Position numbers and translations under genes: made by a program. The notes below the pieces were generated by a model, which searched no databases, was not told the DNA's origin, and worked only from the letters and a program-made list of their open reading frames with translations. A stretch of DNA of 41,526 nucleotides from Bacteroidota bacterium (GTDB lineage Bacteria; Bacteroidota; Bacteroidia; Chitinophagales; Saprospiraceae), in the NCBI GenBank assembly GCA_017858735.1, contig JAFMBH010000026.1:1-41526 (forward strand), written 5' to 3'. Below are positions 18,726-27,781 of this stretch, one piece after another (the first letter of the stretch is position 1; each line of letters begins with the position of its first letter).

Positions 18726-20189
18726 ATGATTTTTAAATCGATGTTGCGTGTTTTCTTTCTGACAGGTGTATTACTGTTACAATATTTTCCTGTATCCTCT
18801 CAAGATGCAGCTATTCCTGCGGCGGCGGCTACAACGGCTTCGCCTGCGAGTGTTGATATTGCTGCAGGTAAAACCTTATTTAAAAACCAATGTGCTGCCT
18901 GTCATAATAAAAATATGAAGGATAAGCTTACTGGTCCTGCTTTGGGGGGTGTTCAGGAACGTTGGGCTGCTTATCCTAAAGAAGATTTATATTCCTGGAT
19001 AAGAAATTCTCAGGCGATGATTAATAGTGGTCACCCCAGAGCGGTGGAGCTTTGGAACGAATGGAAACCTACTATTATGACTAATTTTACTTCTCTTACA
19101 GATAGTGAAATTGACAATATTTTAGGTTACATCCAAGATGTTCACGTTAATGGTGCAAATCCAGTGTCAGCTGCAGGTGGAACAACAGGTGCAGTAGCAA
19201 CGGTTGAGCCAGTTGATAACACCAATTTATATATTCTTCTTACGGGTATTTTAATTTTATTGGCGGTTATTCTCTCTAGAATATTATCCAATCTTAATTT
19301 TATGGTTCAAGTTAGCGAAGGTAATACCGAGGCTAAAAGGAAAACCCTGATGGAGATTGTTACAGGTAAGGGTGTCATCGGATTTGTTCTGTTTGCTCTT
19401 GTTGTTTTAGGGGGTTATACTACGGTAAATAACGCCATTAATTTGGGAAGACAGCAAGGTTACCAACCTACTCAACCTATTAAATTTTCTCATGCTACTC
19501 ACTCCGGTCTTCATAAAATAGATTGTCAATATTGTCATGACGGTGCAAGAAGAAGTAAGCAGAGTGTTATTCCAGCAGCTAATACTTGTATGAATTGTCA
19601 TAAGGCAATCAAAGTTGGTTCACAGTATGGAACGGCTGAAATTTCAAAAATATATGCTTCCATTGGTTATAATCCGAATACAGATCAATATATCGAAAAT
19701 TATGACAATTTAAGCAAAGCTAAAATTGAGCGTATTTTCAAAAAATGGTTTGCTGACTCTTATGTACAAGAAAAAGGGACTATTGACGATGAGGGTGAGG
19801 CCTTAATAGAAAATCAGTGGGATGCTATCGTTACTTCATTAACTGATAAAAATTCCGGAGATTATAAGGTTCAGGGACCTATCGAATGGGTGAGAATCCA
19901 TAATTTACCTGACCATGCTTATTTCAATCATGCTCAACACGTTACCGTTGGTAAAGTAGCTTGCCAAAATTGCCATGGACCCGTACAGACAATGGATGAG
20001 GTTCACCAGTTTTCTCCTTTATCTATGGGTTGGTGTATCAATTGCCATAGAAAAACGGAAGTGAAATTTGCTGATAATCCTTACTACCAATCTTATGAGC
20101 GCATGCACAAGCAAATGGCCAAAGGTGAAAGAGATAAGGTGACAGTAGAGGAGATAGGTGGCCTGGAGTGCCAGAAATGCCACTACTAA
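18726..20189 (+). CDS. actA: ActA: alternative complex III multiheme cytochrome c with fused N-terminal monoheme domain
   Basis: A GTG at 18717 is also possible and adds three residues; residue numbers here count from it. Signal peptide to about residue 29, then a class I-like cytochrome c domain with C59-x2-C62-H63 and likely Met ligand M121. Two membrane helices follow at about 170-188 and 220-238. The C-terminal part holds five CxxCH sites at C270, C291, C416, C440 and C485, the ActA pentaheme domain. ActA passes electrons out of the quinol-oxidising complex towards the oxidase. The extra N-terminal heme gives six heme c on one chain; with ActE the complex would carry seven. First gene of actABCDEF; actB starts 52 bp downstream. 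Confidence 0.93.
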   Translation: MIFKSMLRVFFLTGVLLLQYFPVSSQDAAIPAAAATTASPASVDIAAGKTLFKNQCAACHNKNMKDKLTGPALGGVQERWAAYPKEDLYSWIRNSQAMINSGHPRAVELWNEWKPTIMTNFTSLTDSEIDNILGYIQDVHVNGANPVSAAGGTTGAVATVEPVDNTNLYILLTGILILLAVILSRILSNLNFMVQVSEGNTEAKRKTLMEIVTGKGVIGFVLFALVVLGGYTTVNNAINLGRQQGYQPTQPIKFSHATHSGLHKIDCQYCHDGARRSKQSVIPAANTCMNCHKAIKVGSQYGTAEISKIYASIGYNPNTDQYIENYDNLSKAKIERIFKKWFADSYVQEKGTIDDEGEALIENQWDAIVTSLTDKNSGDYKVQGPIEWVRIHNLPDHAYFNHAQHVTVGKVACQNCHGPVQTMDEVHQFSPLSMGWCINCHRKTEVKFADNPYYQSYERMHKQMAKGERDKVTVEEIGGLECQKCHY

Positions 20190-20241
20190 AATCAAATTGT
20201 CCTAAAAAATTATTTCTCCAAATGCTTATTTTCCGCATAAA

Positions 20242-23200
20242 ATGAAGAATAAATCGAATGAAGTCTGGATTGGTGATGCTCAAATAGCAAACGATCCTGC
20301 ATACCTAAGCGAATCAAATCAAGAATTTCATAGTCTAACTGTGGTTCAACAGCTTGAAGATCCTAGTCAGGTAGATTTGAATAGTAATCGTCGTGATTTC
20401 TTAAAATACCTTGGATTTGGTCTTGGCGCTGCCACAGTGGCTGCAAGTTGTGAAATTCCTGTTAGAAAGGCCATTCCCTATGTTATAAAACCGGATGCAA
20501 TCGTTCCAGGTATAGCAACCTATTATGCCTCTTCCTTTGCTCAGGGTGGAGATTATTGCTCCATTTTAGTAAAAACAAGAGAAGGTCGTCCTATCAAAAT
20601 TGAGGGTAACTCTCTTTCATCTGTATCTAAAGGTGGAACAAGTGCCAGAGCACAAGCCAGTGTACTAAGTCTTTATGACACAAGTAGAATTGCCAGCGCT
20701 TTCAGAGTGAAGAATGGTCAGATTGAAAAGCCGGCATCCAGGAATAAAAAAGGTCCGGGCTGGGAGGTGATTGATGCGGAAATTATGGCCGCATTGAATG
20801 CAACAAGTCAAATAAGAATTGTTTCTCCAACCATTCAAAGTCCAACAACGAAAAAGGCAATAGCTGATTTTACCATCGCTTTTCCAAATACTCGGGTAGT
20901 TACTTATGATGCTATTTCTGCGTCTGCCTTGATTCAGGCAAATGAAGCTTGTTTCGGTGAGGCTGTCGTGCCTAATTATCAATTTCAAAATGCAGAGGTT
21001 ATTGTCTCTTTTGAAGCTGATTTCCTTGGTACCTGGGTTTCTCCTATCGAGTTTGCTACACAATATGTGAAAAACAGACGAATTGAGGATTTGAAAAATC
21101 CTAAAATGTCTAAACATATTCAGGTGGAAAGCCACATGAGCTTAACGGGTTCTAATGCTGATAATAGAATTATGGTTAAACCTTCTGAACAGGGTGCCGC
21201 CATTCTTTCATTATATAATGCCTTAGCTGCTTTGGCAGGACTACCCTCACAGAGTGGTCCTTCACTAGCTGCTGAAAAGGCAAAGAAATTCAAAACACTG
21301 GCAACGACGCTTTTCAATGCAAAAGGTAAATCGTTGGTTGTGTCTGGGTCAAACAATGTAGGTGAACAAACATTAGTTAATGCAATAAATTATTTGTTGG
21401 GAAATTATGGTTCAACCATTGATTTCGCCAATGCTTCATTGCAAAGACAGGGTATCGATAAATCAGTAAATGATTTGATTTCAGAAATGAAATCAGGTAA
21501 AGTAGATGCTCTTTTCTTTATGGACGGTGCCAATCCTGCCTGGGATATACCTCGCGCAGAAGAATTTGCCACCCTGTCTAAGAAAGTTAAACTAAAAGTA
21601 TCTTTCTCTACGGTGCCTAATGAAACGTCTGCTATATGTGATTATGTCACACCAACGCACCATTTCTTAGAGAGTTGGGGAGACGCTCAACCTAAAAAGG
21701 GGCATTATAGTTTAGTACAACCAACGATATCTCCATTGTTTGACACTCGTCAAACAGAGGTATCTTTGCTTACCTGGGCTAAAAGTGCCGCATTAGATGC
21801 AGCGTCGGAACAACCTGCTCTTGATTATCTGATGAAGCATTGGGAAACGTCTGTTTTTCCAACCCAAAGCAGATTCGCTATTTTCCGTGCTTTTTGGGAT
21901 AGTTGTCTTCATGATGGTATTTATGAAGCCCCAATGGCTTTGACTTCAGTAACTTCATTTAACGGAGATGTTCAAAAAGCAGCATCACAGGTAAGAAAAC
22001 CAGTTCAAAACGCCCTGGAAATTTCGTTTTTCGAAACAGTGAATATGGGCGGTGGGCAATATGCAAATAACCCCTGGCTTTCTGAATTGGCAGATCCCGT
22101 TTCAAGGACTTCCTGGGGTAATTATCTTGCCGTTCCTGTTAAATGGGAGGGTGGAAATAAAATTTCTTCCTTAAATAATATCAATCCCCGTGAAATTTAC
22201 GGTGAAGCTGATATTGTTGATTTAGAGGTAAACGGAACCAAACAAGCCGTAACTGCCGTGAGACAATTTGGACAGTTAGAAGATACAGTAGGACTGGCCA
22301 TTGGTTACGGACGTACCGTAACAGGTTACATGGGTAAAGCCTTAGGAAATAATGTGGGAATAAATGTTTATCCTTGGTTATCTGTTGATGCTCAAGGGAA
22401 TACCCAGTATTATGCAACAAAAGCTAAAGTAAGTGATCCTATAGACAAGGAAGACTTATTTGCTTGCGTTCAATATCATCACGCAATGGGGGTTACCGGA
22501 AAGGACCCTAAAACAGGTGAAACCTTAAATGTAGATGAAAAGACTTCTATGACCATTGGCTCTGGTTATCAGGGGGGTATCGTAGATAGATCTATTATTT
22601 ATAAAGGTAATTTAGATGAATTAAGTGAGTTGGTTCATCATGTAGAGGAAAAAAGAGCGGAAGCTGCAGAATTAAATAGTAAAACGCTTTATCCAATCAA
22701 TGAATTTGTAGATAGTCAGTATTCTCAGGGTCATTGGTGGGGTATGCATGTCGATTTAAATGCATGTATCGGATGTGGGGCTTGTTCCATAGCTTGTATG
22801 GCTGAAAACAATGTTCCCGTTGTAGGTAAAAAAGAGGTGGGTCGTCATCATGAGATGAGTTGGCTGCGTATCGATAGATACTTCTTTGGTGAATATGAAA
22901 ATCCGAATACGGTCTATCAACCAATGATGTGTCAACATTGTGATAATGCGCCTTGCGAAAATGTTTGCCCAGTGGCTGCTACGCCTCACAGTTCTGAAGG
23001 TTTAAATCAGATGACTTACAATCGTTGCATTGGTACACGTTATTGTGCCAACAATTGTCCTTATAAGGTAAGACGCTTTAATTGGCTGGATTATACTAAG
23101 GCAGATATGTTTGCTATCAATGAGCCTACGATAAATAATGAATCACTACCGTTTGGCGCTGATAATTTAACAAGAATGGTGTTAAATCCCGATGTAACCG

Positions 23201-23496
23201 TTCGTTCAAGAGGTGTTATTGAAAAATGTAGCTTCTGTGTACAACGATTACAAGAAGGTAAATTGACAGCAAAAAAAGAAGGTCGTGCGCTACAAGATAA
23301 CGATGTAAGAACAGCTTGTCAAACAGCTTGTCCTACAGGAGCTATTGTTTTTGGTGACAGAAATAATAAGTCCGGTGACTTATCTAAGAAATTAGATAAT
23401 CCACTAAACTACATTGTGTTGGAAGAAATTGGCGTTCGTTCTTCTGTAAATTATACTGCTAAGGTTGTTAACCGTAGCGAAAATTTAGACGCTTAA
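20242..23496 (+). CDS. actB: ActB: ACIII molybdopterin-enzyme-like/iron-sulfur subunit
   Basis: 1,084 residues, a fusion of a molybdopterin-oxidoreductase-like domain and a four-cluster ferredoxin domain. A Tat-like motif RRDFLKYLGFG (R50-R51) is followed by AASC with C70, which could be lipidated. The Fe-S part has cysteines at 842, 845, 848, 852; 897, 900, 905, 909; 929, 935, 939; and 996, 999, 1026, 1030, consistent with three [4Fe-4S] and one [3Fe-4S] cluster as known for ACIII. In characterised ACIII the Mo-like domain carries no molybdenum cofactor, and I infer the same here. It lies on the periplasmic side between quinol site ActC and heme subunit ActA. The gene is 46 bp before actC. 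Confidence 0.95.
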   Translation: MKNKSNEVWIGDAQIANDPAYLSESNQEFHSLTVVQQLEDPSQVDLNSNRRDFLKYLGFGLGAATVAASCEIPVRKAIPYVIKPDAIVPGIATYYASSFAQGGDYCSILVKTREGRPIKIEGNSLSSVSKGGTSARAQASVLSLYDTSRIASAFRVKNGQIEKPASRNKKGPGWEVIDAEIMAALNATSQIRIVSPTIQSPTTKKAIADFTIAFPNTRVVTYDAISASALIQANEACFGEAVVPNYQFQNAEVIVSFEADFLGTWVSPIEFATQYVKNRRIEDLKNPKMSKHIQVESHMSLTGSNADNRIMVKPSEQGAAILSLYNALAALAGLPSQSGPSLAAEKAKKFKTLATTLFNAKGKSLVVSGSNNVGEQTLVNAINYLLGNYGSTIDFANASLQRQGIDKSVNDLISEMKSGKVDALFFMDGANPAWDIPRAEEFATLSKKVKLKVSFSTVPNETSAICDYVTPTHHFLESWGDAQPKKGHYSLVQPTISPLFDTRQTEVSLLTWAKSAALDAASEQPALDYLMKHWETSVFPTQSRFAIFRAFWDSCLHDGIYEAPMALTSVTSFNGDVQKAASQVRKPVQNALEISFFETVNMGGGQYANNPWLSELADPVSRTSWGNYLAVPVKWEGGNKISSLNNINPREIYGEADIVDLEVNGTKQAVTAVRQFGQLEDTVGLAIGYGRTVTGYMGKALGNNVGINVYPWLSVDAQGNTQYYATKAKVSDPIDKEDLFACVQYHHAMGVTGKDPKTGETLNVDEKTSMTIGSGYQGGIVDRSIIYKGNLDELSELVHHVEEKRAEAAELNSKTLYPINEFVDSQYSQGHWWGMHVDLNACIGCGACSIACMAENNVPVVGKKEVGRHHEMSWLRIDRYFFGEYENPNTVYQPMMCQHCDNAPCENVCPVAATPHSSEGLNQMTYNRCIGTRYCANNCPYKVRRFNWLDYTKADMFAINEPTINNESLPFGADNLTRMVLNPDVTVRSRGVIEKCSFCVQRLQEGKLTAKKEGRALQDNDVRTACQTACPTGAIVFGDRNNKSGDLSKKLDNPLNYIVLEEIGVRSSVNYTAKVVNRSENLDA

Positions 23497-23542
23497 TATA
23501 AATGGTTAGCCATCATACGTTGATTACTTTAAAATATAACTC

Positions 23543-24952
23543 ATGAGTGCACCTATTTCTGCGATTAGGGAACCTTTAATTACTGGGAGCAAGACCTACC
23601 ATACGATCACTGAAGATATATGTGGGCCTACGGAAAGGACGCCAACGACTGCCTGGGTCATTGCTTTTATTTTTGCCGTAACAGGATTAGCGCTATATGT
23701 ATTTAGCGTTACCTGGACAATTTGGGTTGGTATTGGTTCCTGGAACCTAAATAGAACAATAAATTGGGGTTGGGATATTACCAACTTCGTTTGGTGGGTT
23801 GGTATCGGTCACGCCGGTACGTTGATTTCCGCCATATTATTACTTTTTAGACAAAAGTGGCGTACGGGCGTAAACAGAGCCGCTGAGGCAATGACTATCT
23901 TTGCCGTAATGTGCGCGGGTCAGTTTCCGCTGATTCACATGGGTAGATTATGGCTTGGTTTTTTCATCTTCCCTTATCCAAATACAAGAGGTCCATTATG
24001 GGTGAACTTTAATTCACCCCTTCTATGGGACGTATTTGCAATATCCACTTATTTCACCGTTTCATTACTTTTCTGGTACACCGGACTTGTTCCAGACTTC
24101 GCAACAGTTAGAGACAGAGCGAAGGGACTAAGAAGAAAGATTTATAGCTATATATCCTTCGGATGGACTGGGTCAGCAAAACACTGGCAAAGATGGGAAA
24201 GTTTATCTTTGGTATTAGCTGGTTTGGCTACTCCTTTAGTATTATCGGTTCATACCATTGTATCCTTCGACTTCGCAACCTCGGTTATTCCCGGTTGGCA
24301 TACTACTATATTTCCTCCTTACTTCGTTGCTGGAGCCATTTTCTCGGGTTTTGCTATGGTGCAAACGCTGATGATTATGACCAGGAAGGTACTAAAATTA
24401 GAAGATTATATTACATTGGAGCACATCGATAGTATGAATAAGGTCATTCTGGCCACAGGAAGTATCGTTGGTGTTGCTTATTTAACAGAGTTGTTCATTG
24501 CCTGGTATTCTGGTTATATTTATGAGCAATTTGCCTTTTATAACAGGGTAATGGGTCCTTATTTCTGGTCTTATATAGGTATGATGGGTTGTAATGTTAT
24601 CTCTCCTCAAATCTTCTGGAGTAAGAAAATGAGAAGAAGCATCCTGGTAACCTTCTTTATGTCTATATTCATCAACATCGGTATGTGGTTCGAGCGTTTT
24701 GTTATCATCGCCTCCACGTTGGCCAGAGATTATCTCCCTTCCAGCTGGAGTTACTATTCGCCATCCTGGGTTGAGGTTTGTTTGTTTATTGGCACATTGG
24801 GTTTATTCTCCACTTTATATCTTGTTTTCATGAGAGTGGCTCCCGTGGTTGCTGTAGCTGAAATCAAGGCTATTCTTAAAACAGGAGGTGATCAATATGT
24901 AGGTCCAAACATTAAACATGACAACGATCACAAAGAATCAACTCATCATTAA
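23543..24952 (+). CDS. actC: ActC: NrfD/PsrC-like quinol-binding membrane subunit of ACIII
   Basis: 469 residues, almost entirely membrane helices (about ten). Conserved segments include TTAWVIAFIFAVTGLALY in the first helix, WWVGIGHAGTLISAILLL and GQFPLIHMGRLWLGFF, where His and Asp/Arg side chains line the quinol pocket in NrfD-type proteins. It oxidises menaquinol near the periplasmic face and hands electrons to the iron-sulfur clusters of ActB. The C-terminus is a short His-rich tail (KHDNDHKESTHH). It is followed by actD after 29 bp in the standard order. Confidence 0.95.
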   Translation: MSAPISAIREPLITGSKTYHTITEDICGPTERTPTTAWVIAFIFAVTGLALYVFSVTWTIWVGIGSWNLNRTINWGWDITNFVWWVGIGHAGTLISAILLLFRQKWRTGVNRAAEAMTIFAVMCAGQFPLIHMGRLWLGFFIFPYPNTRGPLWVNFNSPLLWDVFAISTYFTVSLLFWYTGLVPDFATVRDRAKGLRRKIYSYISFGWTGSAKHWQRWESLSLVLAGLATPLVLSVHTIVSFDFATSVIPGWHTTIFPPYFVAGAIFSGFAMVQTLMIMTRKVLKLEDYITLEHIDSMNKVILATGSIVGVAYLTELFIAWYSGYIYEQFAFYNRVMGPYFWSYIGMMGCNVISPQIFWSKKMRRSILVTFFMSIFINIGMWFERFVIIASTLARDYLPSSWSYYSPSWVEVCLFIGTLGLFSTLYLVFMRVAPVVAVAEIKAILKTGGDQYVGPNIKHDNDHKESTHH

Positions 24953-24981
24953 GCATTGTTTGCGCTAAAAAGAAATTTTAA

Positions 24982-25512
24982 ATGAAACAAGAATCAACCC
25001 AAGTACTCTACGGTCTTTATAACGATGAGGAAGTACTGCTTCATGCAGTAAAAAAAGCTAAGGAAGATCATTTAGAAATAATGGATGTTTATTCACCTTT
25101 TCCAGTTCACGGCCTTGATAATATTTTAGGCTTGACTGAGAGCCGTATCCATATTGCAGGTTTTATCTACGGATTAATTGGCTGTTTAAGTGCCTTTTTA
25201 TTTATGACCTGGGTATTTACCAGAGATTGGCCAATTATATTTGGTGGTAAACCTTATTTTTCTGCTCTCTCATTTATACCCATTACCTTCGAAGTAACAG
25301 TGCTTTTTGCCTCCGTTGGTATGGTGGTTACGTTTTACACTATTTGCGGTATGGGACCAGGTGTAGATAATCCAACGCTGGATGACAGAATTACGGATGA
25401 TAAGTTTTGTATTGCTTTTGATGTTGATGATGCTGATGCAGCAAAGCAGGCAGCCCTTAGACAGTTTTTAACTGATACAGGTGCTGAAGAAGTTAATGTT
25501 AAATCGATCTGA
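24982..25512 (+). CDS. actD: ActD: ACIII membrane subunit, DUF3341 family
   Basis: 176 residues. An N-terminal soluble part (VLYGLYNDEEVLLHAVKKAK) precedes two membrane helices at about residues 57-78 and 96-118, then a C-terminal segment that faces the periplasm or cytoplasm. This is the DUF3341 pattern of ActD, a structural subunit without cofactors that packs against ActC and ActF. The C-terminal residues DADAAKQAALRQFLTDTGAEEVNV are a typical family ending. The gene ends 34 bp before the actE start chosen here. Confidence 0.93.
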   Translation: MKQESTQVLYGLYNDEEVLLHAVKKAKEDHLEIMDVYSPFPVHGLDNILGLTESRIHIAGFIYGLIGCLSAFLFMTWVFTRDWPIIFGGKPYFSALSFIPITFEVTVLFASVGMVVTFYTICGMGPGVDNPTLDDRITDDKFCIAFDVDDADAAKQAALRQFLTDTGAEEVNVKSI

Positions 25513-25546
25513 TAAACCTGATTATTATCTTCTAAAAAAGAAGTAT

Positions 25547-26374
25547 ATGATACTAATAAGAAAAATTGTTTTTTTGACATTGTCTCTTTCTGTTTTTATG
25601 GTGAGTTGTTCACCATCTGGTAAGAATAAGACAGGTCATGAGTATATGCCTGATATGGCTCATGCGATTGCTTATGAAGCCAATGTTTATGGTTCTTCTT
25701 CTCACAATACCTGGGATAAAGAGAGTTCCAGATCAAGGAGAGCTCTTTCTGTCCCTGGAAAACCGGTAAACGGAACAGTTCCACGGGGATATAGTGGTGC
25801 TTTGTCCAATGGTGAAATAGACCAATCAAAGATTGACATGATTCGGGGTAAAAATCAGTTGAATGCCCAGGCAACTACGGTTAATGGTCATGTTGGTTTT
25901 TATTATGCTGATAATGAAGATGAAAGGCTTCGTGCAATAGAAGAAATTAAAGCAAATCCTTTTCCTATTACTAAAAAAGGACTTGCGGTAGGTAAAGAAT
26001 TATATAATATTAATTGTGGTATCTGTCATGGGGAAGCTGGTGACGGTGCCGGTTATTTAGTGCGTGATGCTAATCCTGCAACAGGCGATCCGGGTGGCAA
26101 ATACCCTGCGGCTCCTGCAAATTTTATGTTGGACGATTTGATTAACTCCTCGAATGGTCGTTATTACTTCAGTCTTATTTATGGTAAAAACGTTATGGGT
26201 GGTTATGCCGACAAATTAAGTTTCGAAGAACGCTGGCAGGTAATTCACTATATCAGGTCTTTACAGGCTGCCTCTAAAACATTAATTTACAACGAGAAAA
26301 TGAATACTTTAAATGCTGAATTTGGTGTGCCGTTGAAAATGAAAAATCAATTGGCTTCTGTTTCAGTTAAATAG
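25547..26374 (+). CDS. actE: ActE: monoheme cytochrome c lipoprotein of ACIII
   Basis: I place the start at the ATG at 25547 (MILIRKIVFLTLSLSVFMVS) because it gives a clean lipoprotein signal with C21; the longer frame from a GTG at 25481 would overlap actD and put a charged stretch before the signal. The 275-residue product has one heme site C157-x2-C160-H161 (CGICHGEAGDG) and a likely Met ligand M217 (KNVMGGYADKL). ActE is the peripheral heme subunit of ACIII. Residues 60-120 are low in known motifs. Downstream actF follows after 28 bp. Confidence 0.94.
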   Translation: MILIRKIVFLTLSLSVFMVSCSPSGKNKTGHEYMPDMAHAIAYEANVYGSSSHNTWDKESSRSRRALSVPGKPVNGTVPRGYSGALSNGEIDQSKIDMIRGKNQLNAQATTVNGHVGFYYADNEDERLRAIEEIKANPFPITKKGLAVGKELYNINCGICHGEAGDGAGYLVRDANPATGDPGGKYPAAPANFMLDDLINSSNGRYYFSLIYGKNVMGGYADKLSFEERWQVIHYIRSLQAASKTLIYNEKMNTLNAEFGVPLKMKNQLASVSVK

Positions 26375-26402
26375 TCTTCTAATATTAAATCTGCTTACTT
26401 AA

Positions 26403-27683
26403 ATGGCAAATGTGATGAATCAATTTACTTTTACATCCAAACAAAAAAACGTATTATTTGCTTTTATGGGTCTTGGATTACTTTGTCTTATTTTGACCTG
26501 GTTTTCTGACGATGCCTTGCATACGCGTTTTTGGAGTAATTTCCTACATAATGCTACCTTCTTTACAGGTATTTCATTTATTTCACTATTCGTTATTACT
26601 GCTTTTACTACGGCTTGGGCCGGTTGGTATGTAGGTATGAAAAGAATTTGGGAAGCAAATATGCAGTTTATTTTGGTTGGCCTCGGATTAATGCTTGTTG
26701 TAGTTTTAGGTCTTTGGGGACATTTCCATCATTTATACCATTGGTCAGACGAAGCTGAAGTAGCAAAAGATGCTGTTATGAAAGGTAAAGCATCTTTCCT
26801 AAATAAATATTGGTACACCCTTGGTACCTTATTAATTGTAGGTATGTGGGCGTTTTTTGCTTATAATATTCGCAAACTTTCTTTGGACGAAGATATTAAT
26901 GGTAAGGGTCAGGCAGATAATTTTAAACATCACAGAAAAATTAGGGTTTGGTCTGTTATCTTCATGCCTTTGGCTGGTTTTTCAAGTGCTGCTATTATCT
27001 GGCAATGGATAATGTCGGTAGATGCTCATTGGTATAGTACTCTTTTTGCCTGGTATTCAGGGGTTAGTTGGTTTGTAAGTATGATTGCTATTACCATTTT
27101 GACGCTCATCTATTTGAAAAGTTTAGGGTATTTTGCTCATATTACCACTGATCACATGCATGATCTTGGTAAATTATTATTTGCATTTAGTATTTTCTGG
27201 ACTTATATGTGGTTTTCTCAGTACATGCTTATATGGTATGCAAACGTGGGGGAAGAAACAGTCTATTTTTATGAAAGATTGCAAAATTACAAACCTTTGT
27301 TTTATGCAAATCTTTTAATAAATTTCTTGTTGCCCTTCTTCGTTTTGATGCGCAATGACAATAAAAGGAAATTTGGTCCACTTGCCTTTGCTTCAATCAT
27401 GGTTTTTATTGGTCATTGGCTCGATTTCTTCCTTATGATAAAACCTGGCGTGAGACATACTGCTTTAGAAGCTTTAGGTCATCATAGTGAAGGTCATGAT
27501 ACAATACTTCCTTTTCAAATGGGTTTCACCATGCCTGGATTTCTGGAAATTGGCACGATGTTAGGATTTTTAGCGCTATATCTCTTTATAACTTTAAGGA
27601 GTTTAAGTAAGGCCGCTTTATTTCCGAAAAATGATCCTTATGCAGGAGAAGCTACCCATCACCATGTTTGGCCTTATGTATAA
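26403..27683 (+). CDS. actF: ActF: NrfD-like membrane subunit of ACIII
   Basis: 426 residues with about ten membrane helices, paralogous to ActC in fold. Characteristic stretches are HNATFFTGISFISLFVITAF in helix 2, SVDAHWYSTLFAWYSG and FSQYMLIWYANVGEETVYF. In known ACIII, ActF packs beside ActC in the membrane; a proton-conducting role has been proposed, but it has no redox group. The translation may start at the ATG at 26403 or at the fifth codon. It is the last of the act genes; 98 bp containing a strong promoter separate it from oxidase subunit II. Confidence 0.94.
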   Translation: MANVMNQFTFTSKQKNVLFAFMGLGLLCLILTWFSDDALHTRFWSNFLHNATFFTGISFISLFVITAFTTAWAGWYVGMKRIWEANMQFILVGLGLMLVVVLGLWGHFHHLYHWSDEAEVAKDAVMKGKASFLNKYWYTLGTLLIVGMWAFFAYNIRKLSLDEDINGKGQADNFKHHRKIRVWSVIFMPLAGFSSAAIIWQWIMSVDAHWYSTLFAWYSGVSWFVSMIAITILTLIYLKSLGYFAHITTDHMHDLGKLLFAFSIFWTYMWFSQYMLIWYANVGEETVYFYERLQNYKPLFYANLLINFLLPFFVLMRNDNKRKFGPLAFASIMVFIGHWLDFFLMIKPGVRHTALEALGHHSEGHDTILPFQMGFTMPGFLEIGTMLGFLALYLFITLRSLSKAALFPKNDPYAGEATHHHVWPYV

Positions 27684-27715
27684 TCATTCTAAATAAAGAA
27701 CCATTGTGAACGAAT

Positions 27716-27748
27716 TTTGTTTAATGAATTAATTATAAACTAATTTTG
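27716..27748 (+). promoter_or_regulatory. Promoter of the cytochrome oxidase genes
   Basis: TTTG at 27716-27719, a 21-base spacer, and TAATTTTG at 27741-27748 fit the Bacteroidota housekeeping promoter TTTG-N19-21-TAnnTTTG exactly. The predicted transcript would begin about 27 bases before the subunit II ATG at 27782. It implies that the oxidase genes can be transcribed separately from actA-F. Confidence 0.7.
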
Positions 27749-27781
27749 TTGCTCACATTTTTACATAAACAATAAATCATC

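Noticed and set aside
20665-21135. A 156-codon open frame on the minus strand within actB
   Set aside because: Antisense to a conserved gene, no start context or recognisable protein features.
20242-23496. ActB as an active molybdenum enzyme
   Set aside because: Its context and Fe-S layout are those of ACIII, where the molybdopterin-like domain is known to be empty.
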